Below are positions 9,009 through 20,260 of a stretch of 64,000 nt of DNA, one piece after another. How positions within the stretch are numbered: position 1 is the first letter of the stretch; each line of letters opens with the position of its first letter. Below the pieces are notes generated by a model. It was not told the origin of the DNA. It made no database searches and saw nothing but the letters and a program-made list of their open reading frames with translations. Made by a program: the position numbers and the translations under genes. The stretch lies in NCBI RefSeq assembly GCF_001619585.1, contig NZ_LQNT01000009.1, positions 186,001-250,000 on the forward strand. The letters run 5' to 3'. Source of the DNA: Bhargavaea cecembensis. Lineage in GTDB: Bacteria; Bacillota; Bacilli; Bacillales_A; Planococcaceae.

Positions 9009-10220
9009 TCAGTCTTCTTTCGATTCACCTTCGTCATCGGCCTGCACGTCATCGTAAAGGTCGATGTTTTCAGGATCAGTCTCATCGCCGGTGCCCTGTA
9101 CATCATAAAGGTCATCGGCGTCTTCGGCCCATTCGCCGTCTTCCCACTCCGGCTCATCAGTCACCGTGCGGGGATAGATGCCGAGTTCCGTAGCATCCGC
9201 TTCGCTCTTGATGTCGATCTTCCAGCCGGTCAGCTTTGCCGCAAGACGTGCGTTCTGTCCGCGCTTGCCGATGGCTAGGGAAAGCTGATAATCCGGGACG
9301 ACGACCGTAGTCGACTTGTCCTCTTCATTGACCAGCACATCAAGCACTTTGGCCGGGCTAAGTGCATTCGCCACAAAGATTTCCGGATTCTCGGACCATT
9401 CCACGATATCGATCTTTTCTCCGGACAACTCATCCACGATGGTCTGGACGCGGTTGCCGCGCGCTCCGACGCAGGAGCCGACCGGATCGACATCGTCATC
9501 ATGGGCATACACCGAGATTTTGGAGCGGTCGCCGGCTTCACGTGCAATCGACTTGATCTCAACGATCCCGTCATAGATTTCCGGCACTTCCATCTCGAAC
9601 AGGCGGCGAAGCAGGCCGGGATGTGTCCGCGAAACGAACACCTGCGGGCCGCGGGCAGCACGTTCCACTTTTGTGATGTATACCTTGATGCGGTCATGCG
9701 GACGATACGTTTCGGAAGGAATCTGCTCGTTCTGCGGAAGGACCGCTTCGACCTTGCCCAGACTCACATAGATGTTCCGCGGATCAAGCCGTTCAACGAC
9801 GCCGTTTACGATGTCGTCCTGGCGGTCCACATACTCATCGTAGATCATGCCGCGCTCTGCCTCGCGAACACGCTGAGTAACAACCTGTTTCGCCGTCTGC
9901 GCTGCGATGCGTCCAAAGTTGCGCGGGGTCACTTCCTCTTCGAGCACATCGCCGATCTCGTACAGCGGATTGACCTTGCGCGCCTCCTCAAGCGAGACTT
10001 GCAGGCGGTCATCCTCAACCTCCTCGACGACATCCTTGCGGGAAAAGACTTTCATCGTGCCCGCATCCATGTTCAGGTCTACGCGGACGTTCTGCGCCTG
10101 GTTGAAATTGCGGCGGTATGCGGTAACGAGGGCGGTTTCAATCGCCTCGACAAGCACATCCCTCGAAATGCCCTTCTGTTTCTCAAGGGCGTTGAGCGCT
10201 TCCAGAAGATCGCTGCTCAT
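9009..10220 (-). CDS. nusA: Transcription termination/antitermination factor NusA
   Basis: NusA binds RNA polymerase and nascent RNA and promotes pausing and intrinsic termination. The 403-residue protein shows the N-terminal polymerase-binding domain, an S1 domain (near 135-200, [19 protein letters not shown]) and two KH domains ([18 protein letters not shown] near 250 and [18 protein letters not shown] near 320). It lacks the acidic repeat domains of the E. coli protein but has a strongly acidic Asp/Glu tail over about the last 45 residues, making it longer than the 371-residue B. subtilis protein. A hairpin in the rimP leader upstream may be its own autoregulatory target. Confidence 0.97.
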   Translation of the reverse strand: MSSDLLEALNALEKQKGISRDVLVEAIETALVTAYRRNFNQAQNVRVDLNMDAGTMKVFSRKDVVEEVEDDRLQVSLEEARKVNPLYEIGDVLEEEVTPRNFGRIAAQTAKQVVTQRVREAERGMIYDEYVDRQDDIVNGVVERLDPRNIYVSLGKVEAVLPQNEQIPSETYRPHDRIKVYITKVERAARGPQVFVSRTHPGLLRRLFEMEVPEIYDGIVEIKSIAREAGDRSKISVYAHDDDVDPVGSCVGARGNRVQTIVDELSGEKIDIVEWSENPEIFVANALSPAKVLDVLVNEEDKSTTVVVPDYQLSLAIGKRGQNARLAAKLTGWKIDIKSEADATELGIYPRTVTDEPEWEDGEWAEDADDLYDVQGTGDETDPENIDLYDDVQADDEGESKED

Positions 10221-10244
10221 CTGTATTTCACTCCTATCCGGACA

Positions 10245-10721
10245 TTATGCCGAAAAATCGATGGCCAAACGTGCAAACGCAATTTTGTCCTTCGGTATCA
10301 GCACTTTCACTTTGCGTGTTTTCACTTTCATTTCAATTTCCGCACCCTCTTCACCGTAGGAGAGGAGGTAGCCTTCAAACTCTTTTCTCCCGTCGATCTG
10401 CTCATACGTCCGGATGTGGACATATTGGCCGACCGCCCGTTCCATGTCCTGCTCTTTTTTGAGCGGACGCTCGGCTCCCGGCGAGGAAACTTCGAGGAAG
10501 TAGTTTTGCGGAATCGGGTCCGCCTCATCAAGCCTGATGCTCAGCTGTTCACTGACAGCCGCACACTGCTCGATATCAATGCCTCCTCCGGGTGTGTCGA
10601 TGAACACCCTCAGGAACCAGTCGCGTCCCTCTTTAACAAATTCGATGTCGACGAGTTCCAGATCCTGCTCTTCGAGGATCGGCGCGACCAACGTTTCAAC
10701 TTCTTGTGTGATTTTGCTCAT
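10245..10721 (-). CDS. rimP: Ribosome maturation factor RimP
   Basis: RimP acts in late 30S assembly. The 158-residue protein has the two-domain family layout, with LELVDIEFVKEGRDWFLRVFIDTPGGGIDIEQCAAVSEQ in the first domain and YFLEVSSPGAERPLKKEQDMERAVGQYVHI at the junction. It is the first gene of the rimP-nusA-rnpM-ylxQ-infB-ylxP-rbfA-truB-ribF operon, with 24 bases to nusA. Its leader contains a terminator-like hairpin between promoter and start codon. Confidence 0.96.
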   Translation of the reverse strand: MSKITQEVETLVAPILEEQDLELVDIEFVKEGRDWFLRVFIDTPGGGIDIEQCAAVSEQLSIRLDEADPIPQNYFLEVSSPGAERPLKKEQDMERAVGQYVHIRTYEQIDGRKEFEGYLLSYGEEGAEIEMKVKTRKVKVLIPKDKIAFARLAIDFSA

Positions 10722-10760
10722 AAGGACCTCCTTGTTTACAGGGAATTTCCCCCGACAAAC

Positions 10761-10792
10761 AGAAAAGAGCGGGGGACCCCACTCTTCTGTGC
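10761..10792 (-). terminator. Terminator-like hairpin in the rimP-nusA leader
   Basis: On the minus strand, AAGAG-GGGG / CCCC-CTCTT followed by TTTTCTGTTT forms an intrinsic-terminator-like hairpin. It lies downstream of the rimP promoter and about 40 bases before the rimP start, so it can act both as polC terminator and as attenuator for the nusA operon. Confidence 0.7.
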
Positions 10793-10817
10793 GCGACTAT
10801 CCGAACTTGTTGAATCC

Positions 10818-10846
10818 ATTTTACCATAGCCGCACGGCTGTTGCAA
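10818..10846 (-). promoter_or_regulatory. Sigma-A promoter of the rimP-nusA-infB operon
   Basis: TTGCAA (10841-10846), a 17-base spacer, then TAAAAT (10818-10823) on the minus strand, starting five bases after the polC stop codon. Confidence 0.75.
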
Positions 10847-10850
10847 CAAA

Positions 10851-13800
10851 TCAGAAAAGCGAGAGCTGGTTCGCTTCAGGCATGCCCTCAAGGCAGCCGA
10901 GCTCATCCAGGTAGTCGATAATGCCCCTCGAGACACGTCCGCGCTGCTGGAGATCTTCCTTGGAGAGAAACTCTCCATTTTCTCTTGCCTCCGCAATTGC
11001 GCGGGCCACGTTGTTCCCGAGTCCGGGGACTGCGTTAAATGGGGGGATAAGCGAATCTCCATCAATGACGAACTCAGTCGCCTTCGATTTGTAGAGATCC
11101 ACCTTTCCAAACTTATACCCGCGCTCGCACATTTCAAGCGCGAGTTCAAGCACGGTCAGGAGACTCTTTTCTTTCGGCGACGCATCCAGGCCCTTGGTCT
11201 CAATTTCGTCGATGCGGGCCCTGATCGTCGCAGGTCCCTTATTCATCGCGATCAGATCGAAGTCGGACGCACGCACTGTGAAGTATGCGGCATAGTAGAG
11301 CAGCGGTTTGTGGACCTTGAACCATGCGATCCGAACGGCCATGAGGACATAGGCTGCAGCGTGTGCCTTCGGGAACATGTACTTGATCTTTTTGCAGGAA
11401 TCAATGTACCAGTCCGGCACGCCATTTTTCTTCATCTCCGCTTCAAATTCTGGAGTGAGTCCCCGGCCTTTCCGGACCGACTCCATGATCTTGAATGCGA
11501 GCGACGGCTCAAGCCCCTTGTGCATCAGATAGACCATGATATCGTCCCGGCAGCCGATGACTTCGGACAGAACGCAGATTTTGTTGTGGATCAGTTCCTG
11601 CGCATTGCCGAGCCAGACGTCTGTGCCGTGGGAAAGGCCGGAAATCTGCACGAGTTCCGAGAACGTGGACGGCCTTGTGTCCTCCAGCATTTGCCGGACG
11701 AAGCGGGTGCCGAATTCCGGAATGCCGAGTGTGCCCGTTTTGCAGCGGATCTGCTCCTCGGTAACACCCAGTGATTCGGGCGAGCTGAAGATCTTCATGA
11801 CCTCCGGATCATCGACCGGAATCTCTTTCGGGTCCAGGCCGGACAGATCCTGAAGCATCCGGATGACGGTCGGATCATCGTGGCCGAGGATATCCAGCTT
11901 CAGCAGGTTGTCATGGATGGAATGGAAGTCAAAATGGGTCGTTTTCCATGAAGCATCCTGGTCGTCCGCCGGGAATTGGACCGGGCTGAAGTCATAGATA
12001 TCCATCGTGTCCGGCACGACAATGATCCCTCCGGGGTGCTGTCCGGTATTCCGCTTGACGCCGCTGCAGCCCTGGACGAGCCGGTCAATTTCCGCATTCC
12101 TCATTGTCAGTTCGTTGTCGTTCATGTATCCGCGCACATAACCGTAGGCCGTTTTTTCGGCGACCGTGCCGATGGTTCCCGCGCGGTACACATAGTCTTC
12201 ACCAAACAGCTCTTTTGTATAATTGTGTGCCCGGGGCTGGTATTCGCCGCTGAAGTTAAGGTCGATATCCGGGACCTTGTCCCCTTTGAAGCCAAGGAAC
12301 GTTTCGAACGGAATATCGTGCCCGTCTTTGGTCAGTGCGACACCGCAGCTTTCGCAGTCCTTTCTCGGCAGGTCGAACCCGGAGCCGATTGAGCCGTCTG
12401 TGATGAATTCCGATTTTTTGCAGGACGGACATACGTAATGCGGCGGCAGCGGGTTAACTTCTGTGATTTCCATCATGGTCGCGACAAGCGACGAGCCGAC
12501 CGATCCCCGGGACCCAACCAGGTAGCCGTCATCAAGCGACTTTTTCACGAGCTTGTGCGAGATCAGGTAGATGACCCCAAAGCCGTGTCCGATGATGGAT
12601 GTCAGCTCCTTCTCGATCCTCTCGGTGACAATTTCCGGCAGCTCCTCGCCATAGATCGAACGGGCCATTGTGTATGTCAGGTTCCGGACTTCATCATCCG
12701 CACCTTCGATTTCCGGCGTATACAGTTCGTCCCTGATGACTTGCACATCGCCGATCTGGTCTGCGATCTTCTGCGGATTGTCGATCACGATCTGTTCTGC
12801 CTTTTCCTCGCCGAGAAATTCAAATTCCTTCAGCATTTCATCCGTCGTGCGGAAATGGACATCCGGAAGATTGTGACGGTTAAGCGGGTTGGCGCCGCCC
12901 TGCGAACCGACGAGGATTTTCCGGTAAGCCGCCTGATGCTCGTCGATATAGTGAACATTGCCCGTTGCGACCACCGGTATACCGGTCTTCTTGCCGAGCT
13001 TCATCATTTTTCTGATGATGTCCTCAAGATTCCATTCATCCCTGACCAGCTCCAGTTCGATCAGATGCTGATAGACAGGTTTCGGGTGAACTTCCAGATA
13101 ATCATAAAACTTGGCAATCTGCTCGACTTCATCGAGCGGCTTCTGCATGAGACCTTCAAACACTTCCCCCTTGTCGCAGCCGGAACCGATCAGCAACCCT
13201 TCCCGGTGCCGCTGGAGTACCGATCTCGGGATACGCGGCACCCGGTAGAACGTCTCGGTGTGGGAATGGGAAACGAGCTTGAACAGGTTCTTCAGACCGA
13301 CCGCATCTTTGACGAGGATCGTGCAGTGGGACGGCCGGGCACGCTTGTACGAATCTCCGCCACCAATATGGAGGTTGAATTCATCATGGCGCTTGATGCT
13401 GTAATCCTGGTCGGCTTCCTTCAGGAGGTGGATCAGCAGATGTCCGGTTGCTTCACAGTCATAGATCGCCCGGTGGTGCTGGGTGAGTTCGATTCCGAAC
13501 TTTTTGCAGAGCGTGTTCAGCCTGTGGTTTTTCAGCTCGGGATGAAGGAGCCTGGCGAGTTCCAGTGTATCGATGACCGGGTGCTCGCGCTCTTCCACAC
13601 CTGCAAGCTTGTAGGCCTCATAGAGGAAACCCATGTCGAATGTGGCGTTATGGGCGACAAGAATGCCGTCTCCCGCAAAGTCACGGAATCGGCGGGCCAC
13701 CTCTTCAATGGCCGGCGCACCGCTTACCATGTCATCGGTGATGCCGGTAAGCTCAATTGTCGTAGCGGACAGCGGATGGCCGGGGTCGGAAAAGCTTTCG

Positions 13801-15170
13801 AAGGTATCGATGATTTCTCCGCCCTTCACCTTTACCGCTGCAAGCTCGATAATCTTATCGTAGACCGCGGACAGGCCGGTCGTTTCCACGTCGAAGACGA
13901 TGAATTCAGCCTGTTCCAAATCCCTGCCGACCTCGTCGTAGGCTATCGGGATGCCATCATCGACGAGGTTGGCCTCGAGCCCGAAGATCACCTTGATGCC
14001 ATGCTTTTTCCCTGCCGTGTAGGCATCCGGGAAAGCCTGCACATTGGAATGGTCGGTGATTGCAATCGCGGGGTGCCCCCATTTTGCGGCCTGGGCGACA
14101 AGCTCTCCTGCAGGCACCATTGCATCCATCTGGCTCATATTGGAATGGGCATGCAGCTCGATCCGCTTTCGCCCTTCCGGAGCTTCGTCTTTCCTGACCC
14201 TGGGGGCGATTTCCATAATGTCATTCGCCATCATGACGAGATCGCGTATAAAGGTATCATTCTGGATCGACCCTCTGGCGCGGACCCAGGCCCCTTTCTT
14301 CAGGGCGGTCATCATTTCAGCGTCTTCCTTATCACGGGAGAACATCTTCACGAGTATGGAGTCCGTATAATCGGTCACTTTAACTGTCAAGAGAGAACGC
14401 CCGCTGCGAAGCTCGCGGACTTCCACATCGAAGACGACACCTTCGATCGTGATTTTCCGTTCTTCATCCTGAATCAGGCGTATGCCCGTAATCGGCTCAT
14501 CCGGCTTGATCGGAAGGCCAATCGAAAACGGTCCCTCCGGCCCCGTGGATTCCTTTTTCTCCTTCTCCCGCTTTTTCATGTCTTCCAGCGCGCGGTTGGC
14601 GAGCGCCTCCTCTTCCAGCCGGCGTTGCTCGAAAAAGGCACGGCGCGCTTCTTCTTCGCCGTTGTCTTCTTCTCCGAGAACAAAATCCACCGACAGCCCG
14701 CTAAATCCGAACGAAGCATAGGATTCTGAGATCAGTGTGCCGTACTTGCCTTTCATTGTTTGAAGCTCGAGCTCATTGCCGCATTTCAGGATGAGCGTCT
14801 GGCCATTCCATGCCGGGAGCTGGGACGCAAGCCGCTCCCGTACGGGCGGGGACATGTCCGCAATTTCGCCGACCGCAAGCTCGTAGTAATCGCAGACACT
14901 CTGCTCATCAAATGCCGGATTCTCTGTCCGAATATCCAGCAAAATACGTGCGATCGGGGAAAATGTGGCATCAATCCGCTTTCTGAACTCCCTGAAGATC
15001 GCAGCCGGAAGAATCGATGACACCGTCACCCGGAAACGCCAGACGCGTGATTTCGTATGCACGTCCAGCCGCTCGAGGGTTGCCCCTTCAAAGTGCCGGG
15101 CCACCGCATCCTCGGTCATGCCGATATGCTGGAGCAAAATATTGAAGCGCATTCTCGGGTCTTGTTCCAC
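10851..15170 (-). CDS. polC: DNA polymerase III alpha subunit, PolC type
   Basis: PolC is the main replicative polymerase of Bacillota. The 1439-residue protein has the expected order: N-terminal domain and OB fold, a PHP domain ([17 protein letters not shown] near 340) interrupted by a 3'-5' exonuclease (FDVETTGLS near 425, later [10 protein letters not shown]), then the polymerase core with a zinc site (CPSCKK...CESCG near 935-965) and [10 protein letters not shown] near 990, and a helix-hairpin-helix end. The GTG at 15170 follows AAGGAGGAAC at good spacing. It is downstream of proS, separated from it by a strong hairpin. Length and motifs show an intact gene. Confidence 0.98.
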   Translation of the reverse strand: MEQDPRMRFNILLQHIGMTEDAVARHFEGATLERLDVHTKSRVWRFRVTVSSILPAAIFREFRKRIDATFSPIARILLDIRTENPAFDEQSVCDYYELAVGEIADMSPPVRERLASQLPAWNGQTLILKCGNELELQTMKGKYGTLISESYASFGFSGLSVDFVLGEEDNGEEEARRAFFEQRRLEEEALANRALEDMKKREKEKKESTGPEGPFSIGLPIKPDEPITGIRLIQDEERKITIEGVVFDVEVRELRSGRSLLTVKVTDYTDSILVKMFSRDKEDAEMMTALKKGAWVRARGSIQNDTFIRDLVMMANDIMEIAPRVRKDEAPEGRKRIELHAHSNMSQMDAMVPAGELVAQAAKWGHPAIAITDHSNVQAFPDAYTAGKKHGIKVIFGLEANLVDDGIPIAYDEVGRDLEQAEFIVFDVETTGLSAVYDKIIELAAVKVKGGEIIDTFESFSDPGHPLSATTIELTGITDDMVSGAPAIEEVARRFRDFAGDGILVAHNATFDMGFLYEAYKLAGVEEREHPVIDTLELARLLHPELKNHRLNTLCKKFGIELTQHHRAIYDCEATGHLLIHLLKEADQDYSIKRHDEFNLHIGGGDSYKRARPSHCTILVKDAVGLKNLFKLVSHSHTETFYRVPRIPRSVLQRHREGLLIGSGCDKGEVFEGLMQKPLDEVEQIAKFYDYLEVHPKPVYQHLIELELVRDEWNLEDIIRKMMKLGKKTGIPVVATGNVHYIDEHQAAYRKILVGSQGGANPLNRHNLPDVHFRTTDEMLKEFEFLGEEKAEQIVIDNPQKIADQIGDVQVIRDELYTPEIEGADDEVRNLTYTMARSIYGEELPEIVTERIEKELTSIIGHGFGVIYLISHKLVKKSLDDGYLVGSRGSVGSSLVATMMEITEVNPLPPHYVCPSCKKSEFITDGSIGSGFDLPRKDCESCGVALTKDGHDIPFETFLGFKGDKVPDIDLNFSGEYQPRAHNYTKELFGEDYVYRAGTIGTVAEKTAYGYVRGYMNDNELTMRNAEIDRLVQGCSGVKRNTGQHPGGIIVVPDTMDIYDFSPVQFPADDQDASWKTTHFDFHSIHDNLLKLDILGHDDPTVIRMLQDLSGLDPKEIPVDDPEVMKIFSSPESLGVTEEQIRCKTGTLGIPEFGTRFVRQMLEDTRPSTFSELVQISGLSHGTDVWLGNAQELIHNKICVLSEVIGCRDDIMVYLMHKGLEPSLAFKIMESVRKGRGLTPEFEAEMKKNGVPDWYIDSCKKIKYMFPKAHAAAYVLMAVRIAWFKVHKPLLYYAAYFTVRASDFDLIAMNKGPATIRARIDEIETKGLDASPKEKSLLTVLELALEMCERGYKFGKVDLYKSKATEFVIDGDSLIPPFNAVPGLGNNVARAIAEARENGEFLSKEDLQQRGRVSRGIIDYLDELGCLEGMPEANQLSLF

Positions 15171-15192
15171 AGGATGTTCCTCCTTCCCTCCC

Positions 15193-15246
15193 AGAACCGA
15201 AAAAAGAAGGGAAAAGCCCGAGGGCTATTTCCCGTTCTTCCGGTTC
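15193..15246 (-). terminator. Hairpin between proS and polC
   Basis: A long inverted repeat on the minus strand (GGGAAATAGCCC / GGGCTTTTCCC, extended by GAAGAA- and TTCTT-type arms) is followed by a run of T. It should reduce read-through from the uppS-proS operon into polC. Confidence 0.75.
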
Positions 15247-15257
15247 CGTCTTGTTTA

Positions 15258-16958
15258 TCAGCCGAAGAACGAACGGAGTTTGTCCGTGAGCTCTTCCTTT
15301 TTCCATTCAGCTGTTTCACCGGTCGCGCGGAATTTCACTTCCACGATCCCCTCGTCGGCCTTCTTGCCGACCGTCAGGCGGACTGGAAGCCCGATCAGAT
15401 CCGCATCCGCAAATTTGACACCCGGGCGCTCCGCACGGTCATCAAACAGCACATTGTAACGGTACGAGGACAGAAGGCCGTACATCTCCTCAGCGAGTTC
15501 ACGCTGGGAATCGTCCTTCATATTCACCGGAATCAGATGGATATCCGCCGGTGCAAGATCCTTCGGCCACTTGAGGCCGTCATCGTCGTTGAACTGCTCC
15601 GCCATTGCGGACAGAAGGCGTGATACGCCGATTCCGTAGCAGCCCATGACGTACGGCTGCTGGCGGCCATTGTTGTCAAGGAAGGTCCCTTCCATCGGTT
15701 CTGAATAGGTCGTCCCCAGCTTGAAGATGTGACCGACCTCAATCCCCCTTGCAAAGCGGATGGTGCCGGTTCCGTCCGGAGACGGGTCACCTTCCATGAT
15801 AAATCTCAGGTCTTCGTAGGAATCCACCGAGAAATCACGCTCCGGATTTACGTTCCGGTAGTGGCGGCCGTCATCATTTGCACCCGTCACGGCATTGCGC
15901 ATATAGCGGACGGCGTGGTCTGCGATGACTTTCAGGCCTGTCGGCAGCTTGACCGGACCAAGGGAACCGATCTCTGTCCCGGTCGCTTCCTTGACCTGTT
16001 CCGGCGTGGCCATCTCGACAATCGACGCGTCAAGTGCATGCTTCACCTTGATGTCATTGATTTCGTGATCGCCTCGGGAAAGGACAACGACCGGTTCATC
16101 GTCGACGATGAACACGAGTGTCTTGATGCAGTCTTCCGGGCGGACTTCCAGGAAAGCCGCCACATCATCGATTGTCTTCACGTCAGGCGTGTCGACCTTC
16201 TCGATCTCGAGTTCTTCGCCTTCGGGTTGCGGATAGTCGACATTCACTTCCGCCATTTCGATGTTCGCTGCAAAGTCGGAAGAATCACTGTAGGCGATCG
16301 TATCTTCTCCGACCTCGGACAGCACCATGAACTCATGGGTATCCTTTCCGCCGATTGCGCCGGAATCGGCGATGACCGCGCGGAAATTCAGGCCGAGCCG
16401 CGTGAAGATGTTCGTATAGGCCTGTTTCATGTCCTCGTAGGTTTCATCGAGGCTTTCCTTGGAGTCATGGAAGGAATAGGCATCCTTCATAATGAACTCC
16501 CGTCCTCGGAGAAGCCCGAAGCGCGGGCGCTTTTCGTCACGGAACTTTGTCTGGATCTGATAGAGGGTGAGCGGCAGTTTCTTGTAGGATTTGATCTCAT
16601 CGCGAAGGAGCGATGTAATCACTTCTTCATGCGTCGGGCCAAGTGCGAACTCACGGCCATGGCGGTCATTGAGCCTCATCAGCTCGGGGCCGTAGGTGTA
16701 CCAGCGGCCCGTTTCCTGCCATAGTTCCGCCTGCTGGAGAGAAGGCATCAGCACTTCGGAGCCGCCGATGGCATCCATCTCCTCGCGGACGATCGATTCG
16801 ATCTTCGTGAGCATTTTCTTGGCCAGCGGCAGGTAGGAGTAGACCCCACTCGTGTTCTGCCTGATATATCCTGCGCGGAGCAGGAGCTGATGGGACTTGA
16901 GATCCGCATCAGACGGCGTTTCGCGCAATGTAGGAATGAACGTTTTGCTTTGTCTCAT
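15258..16958 (-). CDS. proS: Prolyl-tRNA synthetase
   Basis: ProS charges tRNA-Pro. The 566-residue protein is the bacterial type, with class II motifs ([14 protein letters not shown]...; motif 2 [25 protein letters not shown] pattern near 140-165; a motif 3 region with GIGVSRLL near 445) and an inserted YbaK-like editing domain at about 230-390. The C-terminal anticodon domain is complete. The start at [13 protein letters not shown] was preferred over an upstream in-frame codon because GGGGTG lies eight bases before it and the family begins there. It follows rseP by 33 bases. Confidence 0.97.
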   Translation of the reverse strand: MRQSKTFIPTLRETPSDADLKSHQLLLRAGYIRQNTSGVYSYLPLAKKMLTKIESIVREEMDAIGGSEVLMPSLQQAELWQETGRWYTYGPELMRLNDRHGREFALGPTHEEVITSLLRDEIKSYKKLPLTLYQIQTKFRDEKRPRFGLLRGREFIMKDAYSFHDSKESLDETYEDMKQAYTNIFTRLGLNFRAVIADSGAIGGKDTHEFMVLSEVGEDTIAYSDSSDFAANIEMAEVNVDYPQPEGEELEIEKVDTPDVKTIDDVAAFLEVRPEDCIKTLVFIVDDEPVVVLSRGDHEINDIKVKHALDASIVEMATPEQVKEATGTEIGSLGPVKLPTGLKVIADHAVRYMRNAVTGANDDGRHYRNVNPERDFSVDSYEDLRFIMEGDPSPDGTGTIRFARGIEVGHIFKLGTTYSEPMEGTFLDNNGRQQPYVMGCYGIGVSRLLSAMAEQFNDDDGLKWPKDLAPADIHLIPVNMKDDSQRELAEEMYGLLSSYRYNVLFDDRAERPGVKFADADLIGLPVRLTVGKKADEGIVEVKFRATGETAEWKKEELTDKLRSFFG

Positions 16959-16991
16959 CGGTATAGCACCCCGGATATTCAATATTATGGA

Positions 16992-18251
16992 TCAGAAGAA
17001 AAATCTCTGGATATCGTTCCAGGTGACGACGATCATCAGAACCATGAGCAGCATGATGCCCACAAAATGGACCATGCCTTCTTTCTGCTTGTCGATCGGC
17101 CGGCCCCTGAGCGCCTCGAAACCGAAGAACAGGAGCCTCCCCCCGTCCAGTGCCGGAAGCGGCAGCAGGTTCATGATGCCGAGGTTGATTGACAGCACGG
17201 CAGCCCAGTTCATCAGATTGAAGATTCCCGCCTGTGCAACTGCACCCGTCGCCTGATAAATGCCGACAGGACCCGAAAGCGCCTCGATCGTGAACTGGCC
17301 GGTCACCAGCATGCCGAGCAGCTGGAAGATCCGCTTAAACCAGAACCAGGTCTGTTCAGCCCCGTATGCGACCGTTCCGAGTACATTCTTTTCGTACTGC
17401 GGTTCATACAGGACACCAATCTGGCCGATCGTCTGGCCTTCGACATCGATGGAGGCAGGCGTGACATTGACCTCTGTCACAGAACCGTCCCGCTCCACTC
17501 CGATTGTCAGCTGTTCGCCCGGGCTATCCTGGATGATGGCCGAGAAGGCATTCCAGGTGCTGACTTCACGCCCATTGACGGAGACGATCCTGTCCCCTTT
17601 CTCGATTCCGGCGGAGATGGCCGGGCCATCATCTGTCACATCAGCAATGACCGGGTCATCCTTTGGAATCCCCTGGACCAGTCCGAGTATGACAAAGATG
17701 AAAAACGCAAGGATGAAGTTAAAGAGCGGACCTGCGATGATGGTTGCCGAACGGGCTCCGAGCGACTTCGACTCAAATTGCCGGTCATAAGGCGCAATCA
17801 GTGTTTCGGTGCCTTTTTCGGAGATGATCGCCTTGCGGGATACCGGGTACCGGACTCTCCGCTCTTCTTCATCGTAACCGTCTATATAGAGTTCCTTCTC
17901 GAGATCTGCTTTTTCGACTTCCAGATAGAGCATGTCCGGCGTCCTGTCATTCTGATTCAGGATGATGCGCTCGGCACGCCCATCCTGATCCAGGAGGAGT
18001 CCGATCCGGTGGCCGGGCTGAAGCTCGACCTTGTCGAAATCTTCTCCTGCCATCCGGACATAGCCTCCGAGCGGCAGGAGCCGGATTGTGTAGAGCGTCT
18101 CTCCTTTGCTGATGCCGAGAAGTTTCGGCCCGAACCCGATGGCAAACTCCCTGACCATGATGCCGGACCGTTTGGCAAGAAGGAAGTGGCCCAGCTCATG
18201 AAAGAAGACGAGCGAACCGAAAACGACAATAAATGCAAGGATTGTCTGCAT
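16992..18251 (-). CDS. rseP: Site-2 protease RseP/RasP, membrane zinc metalloprotease
   Basis: This integral membrane protease cuts transmembrane anti-sigma factors and signal peptide remnants. The 419-residue protein has the HELGH zinc motif in the first membrane segment (residues 18-22), a membrane segment around IIAGPLFNFILAFFIF, a PDZ domain (near 200-275), and the ALDGGRLLFF motif of the last metal ligand in a C-terminal membrane segment. The ATG at 18251 is preferred over the GTG at 18257 because AAGGTGGG needs that spacing. It sits between dxr and proS, as in B. subtilis. Confidence 0.95.
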   Translation of the reverse strand: MQTILAFIVVFGSLVFFHELGHFLLAKRSGIMVREFAIGFGPKLLGISKGETLYTIRLLPLGGYVRMAGEDFDKVELQPGHRIGLLLDQDGRAERIILNQNDRTPDMLYLEVEKADLEKELYIDGYDEEERRVRYPVSRKAIISEKGTETLIAPYDRQFESKSLGARSATIIAGPLFNFILAFFIFVILGLVQGIPKDDPVIADVTDDGPAISAGIEKGDRIVSVNGREVSTWNAFSAIIQDSPGEQLTIGVERDGSVTEVNVTPASIDVEGQTIGQIGVLYEPQYEKNVLGTVAYGAEQTWFWFKRIFQLLGMLVTGQFTIEALSGPVGIYQATGAVAQAGIFNLMNWAAVLSINLGIMNLLPLPALDGGRLLFFGFEALRGRPIDKQKEGMVHFVGIMLLMVLMIVVTWNDIQRFFF

Positions 18252-18295
18252 GTGCACCCACCTTCACCCGGCTTTTCGCCGGAATTCATATCGAC

Positions 18296-19444
18296 CTATT
18301 TTACCATATCGAGGACGGCTTTTCTCGTCTCCGCATCCACGGCAAGCACGGTCTCAAGGTCCGGCTCCGCGATGAGGTCATGCCGTCCGAGTGCCCTTTC
18401 GACCAGCGGCTCAATCTCGGTGAAGGTGATGCGGCCTTCCATGAATAGGGCAACCGCCACTTCGTTTGCCGCATTCATGACAGTCGTCGCCGTTCCGCCG
18501 GCCTTGCCGCATTCAAAAGCGATGCGGAGCGCCGGAAAGCGGTCAAGGTCGACTTCCTCAAAATGCAGCAGGCCGATTTTCGCCAGATCGAGCCTCTCGG
18601 TCCCCTTTCTGGGGAGCCTGTCCGGGTAAGTGAGCGCGTACTGGATCGGCACCCGCATATCCGGAGAGCCAAGCTGCGCAATCACGCTCGTATCCTCAAA
18701 CTCGACCATGGAGTGGATGATGCTCTCCCTGTGGAGAAGGACATCGATCTTGTCGTAGGGCATGCCGAATAGATGATGCGCTTCGATGACTTCGAGTCCT
18801 TTGTTCATCATCGTGGCGGAATCGATTGTCAGCTTGCTGCCCATCGACCAATTGGGATGGGCGAGTGCTTCCTCTACGGTCACACCTTCCAGCTCATCGC
18901 GGGACTTGTCCCGGAAGCTGCCGCCGGAGGCTGTCAGAATCAGGCGGTCCACCCGTTTCGGGTCCTCGCCGTTCAGCGCCTGGAACAGGGCGGAGTGTTC
19001 GCTGTCAACCGGGAGAAGGCGGACGCCGTGCTTGTCCGCTTCCGCCGTCACAATCGAACCGGCAGCCACCAGTGTCTCCTTGTTCGCAATGGCAATGTCC
19101 CGGCCGCTCCGGATTGCTTCAAGCGTCGGCTCAAGCCCGACACTGCCGATCACCGCACCGACCACGATGTCCGCGTCGGTGCCGGCAGCCGCTTCAAGCA
19201 GGCCTTCCCTTCCGTAGCCGAACCGGATACCGGGATATTCCGCCCTCAGTGCCGCGGCATCCTTTTCATCCGAAACCGAGACAAACAGCGGTTTTACCCG
19301 GCTCAGGATCTCCCGGAGCTTAGAAAGGTTTTTCCCGGCTGCGAGTGCCGTGATTTCAAAGCGCCCCGAATCCGACAGGACAATGTCGACAGTCTGTGTC
19401 CCGATGGAACCGGTGGCGCCCAATAAACTGATTTTCTTAACCAT
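18296..19444 (-). CDS. dxr: 1-deoxy-D-xylulose 5-phosphate reductoisomerase
   Basis: Dxr makes 2-C-methyl-D-erythritol 4-phosphate, the committed step of the non-mevalonate isoprenoid pathway. The 382-residue protein has the NADPH motif [10 protein letters not shown] at the N-terminus, [11 protein letters not shown] near 120, the metal and substrate motif [11 protein letters not shown] near 147, and [15 protein letters not shown] near 210. The neighbours uppS and cdsA use isoprenoid and phospholipid precursors, so the operon joins lipid carrier and membrane synthesis. Confidence 0.97.
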   Translation of the reverse strand: MVKKISLLGATGSIGTQTVDIVLSDSGRFEITALAAGKNLSKLREILSRVKPLFVSVSDEKDAAALRAEYPGIRFGYGREGLLEAAAGTDADIVVGAVIGSVGLEPTLEAIRSGRDIAIANKETLVAAGSIVTAEADKHGVRLLPVDSEHSALFQALNGEDPKRVDRLILTASGGSFRDKSRDELEGVTVEEALAHPNWSMGSKLTIDSATMMNKGLEVIEAHHLFGMPYDKIDVLLHRESIIHSMVEFEDTSVIAQLGSPDMRVPIQYALTYPDRLPRKGTERLDLAKIGLLHFEEVDLDRFPALRIAFECGKAGGTATTVMNAANEVAVALFMEGRITFTEIEPLVERALGRHDLIAEPDLETVLAVDAETRKAVLDMVK

Positions 19445-19465
19445 GATATGCTACTTCCTTTCCGT

Positions 19466-20260
19466 TCATCCAACAAAGTGAAGGAGGCTCAGCACCGGGA
19501 GGACAAAGAGCAGGCTGTCGAACCGGTCGAGAATCCCGCCGTGGCCCGGCAGAAGATTCCCCGAATCCTTCACACCGTAGTGCCGTTTGAGCGCCGATTC
19601 CACGAGGTCGCCGATCTGCCCCGTCACCGAGGCGACAATTGTCACCACAATAAGGAACAGATAGGAATCGGTGACCGGCATGAACATCTGGAAAAGACAC
19701 GCTGCGATCACCGCAGCCGCGATGCCGCCGAGAAAGCCCTCGACTGTTTTGTTAGGCGAGATTTCAGGCCAAAGTTTCCGTTTGCCGAAGCTGCGGCCTG
19801 TGAAATAAGCACCCGTGTCTGTCAGCCAGACGACGATGAGTGCATAGATGATGTATTCAATCCCCGCGTCACGCGTGACGATCAGGTAGTAGAAGCCGAT
19901 TCCCAGATAAAGCATTGCAAGAACTGTAAAAGCCGCATGCTCGAATGTGAACCGGTTTTTCACGACAACGGTATACACAAGCAGAAGAAGAACGGTCATA
20001 TAGACGACTTCGATCTTCGTATAACCGGTATATTCCGTAATCGTCGCTGCCCATTCAGGCTTCAGCAAAAAGCTGAACAGGGCAAGAACAGCCAGCAATC
20101 CGGGTATGGAGAAGATGGATATCTTCTTCATCCGGAGCAATTCATACATCCCGATTGCCGCCAGCAGGAAGACCGCCAGCGTGAACGGCAGCCCCCCGAT
20201 AATGACGAGCGGGATGAAGAGTAGGGCGGCCACCACGCCCGTGATGATTCGGGTCTTCAA
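19466..20260 (-). CDS. cdsA: Phosphatidate cytidylyltransferase
   Basis: CdsA makes CDP-diacylglycerol from phosphatidate and CTP in the membrane. The 264-residue protein is almost entirely hydrophobic with about eight membrane segments, and it ends with the family signature SALKRHYGVKDSGNLLPGHGG followed by the catalytic DR-x-DS. The start overlaps uppS by four bases. It lies between uppS and dxr. Confidence 0.96.
   Translation of the reverse strand: MKTRIITGVVAALLFIPLVIIGGLPFTLAVFLLAAIGMYELLRMKKISIFSIPGLLAVLALFSFLLKPEWAATITEYTGYTKIEVVYMTVLLLLVYTVVVKNRFTFEHAAFTVLAMLYLGIGFYYLIVTRDAGIEYIIYALIVVWLTDTGAYFTGRSFGKRKLWPEISPNKTVEGFLGGIAAAVIAACLFQMFMPVTDSYLFLIVVTIVASVTGQIGDLVESALKRHYGVKDSGNLLPGHGGILDRFDSLLFVLPVLSLLHFVG

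Noticed and set aside
12438-14729. Plus-strand open frame of 763 codons
   Set aside because: It is antisense to polC with no known domain or ribosome site; it reflects the codon composition of polC.
15247-17000. T-box riboswitch before proS
   Set aside because: No T-box antiterminator motif or long leader exists; proS follows rseP by only 33 bases and is co-transcribed.
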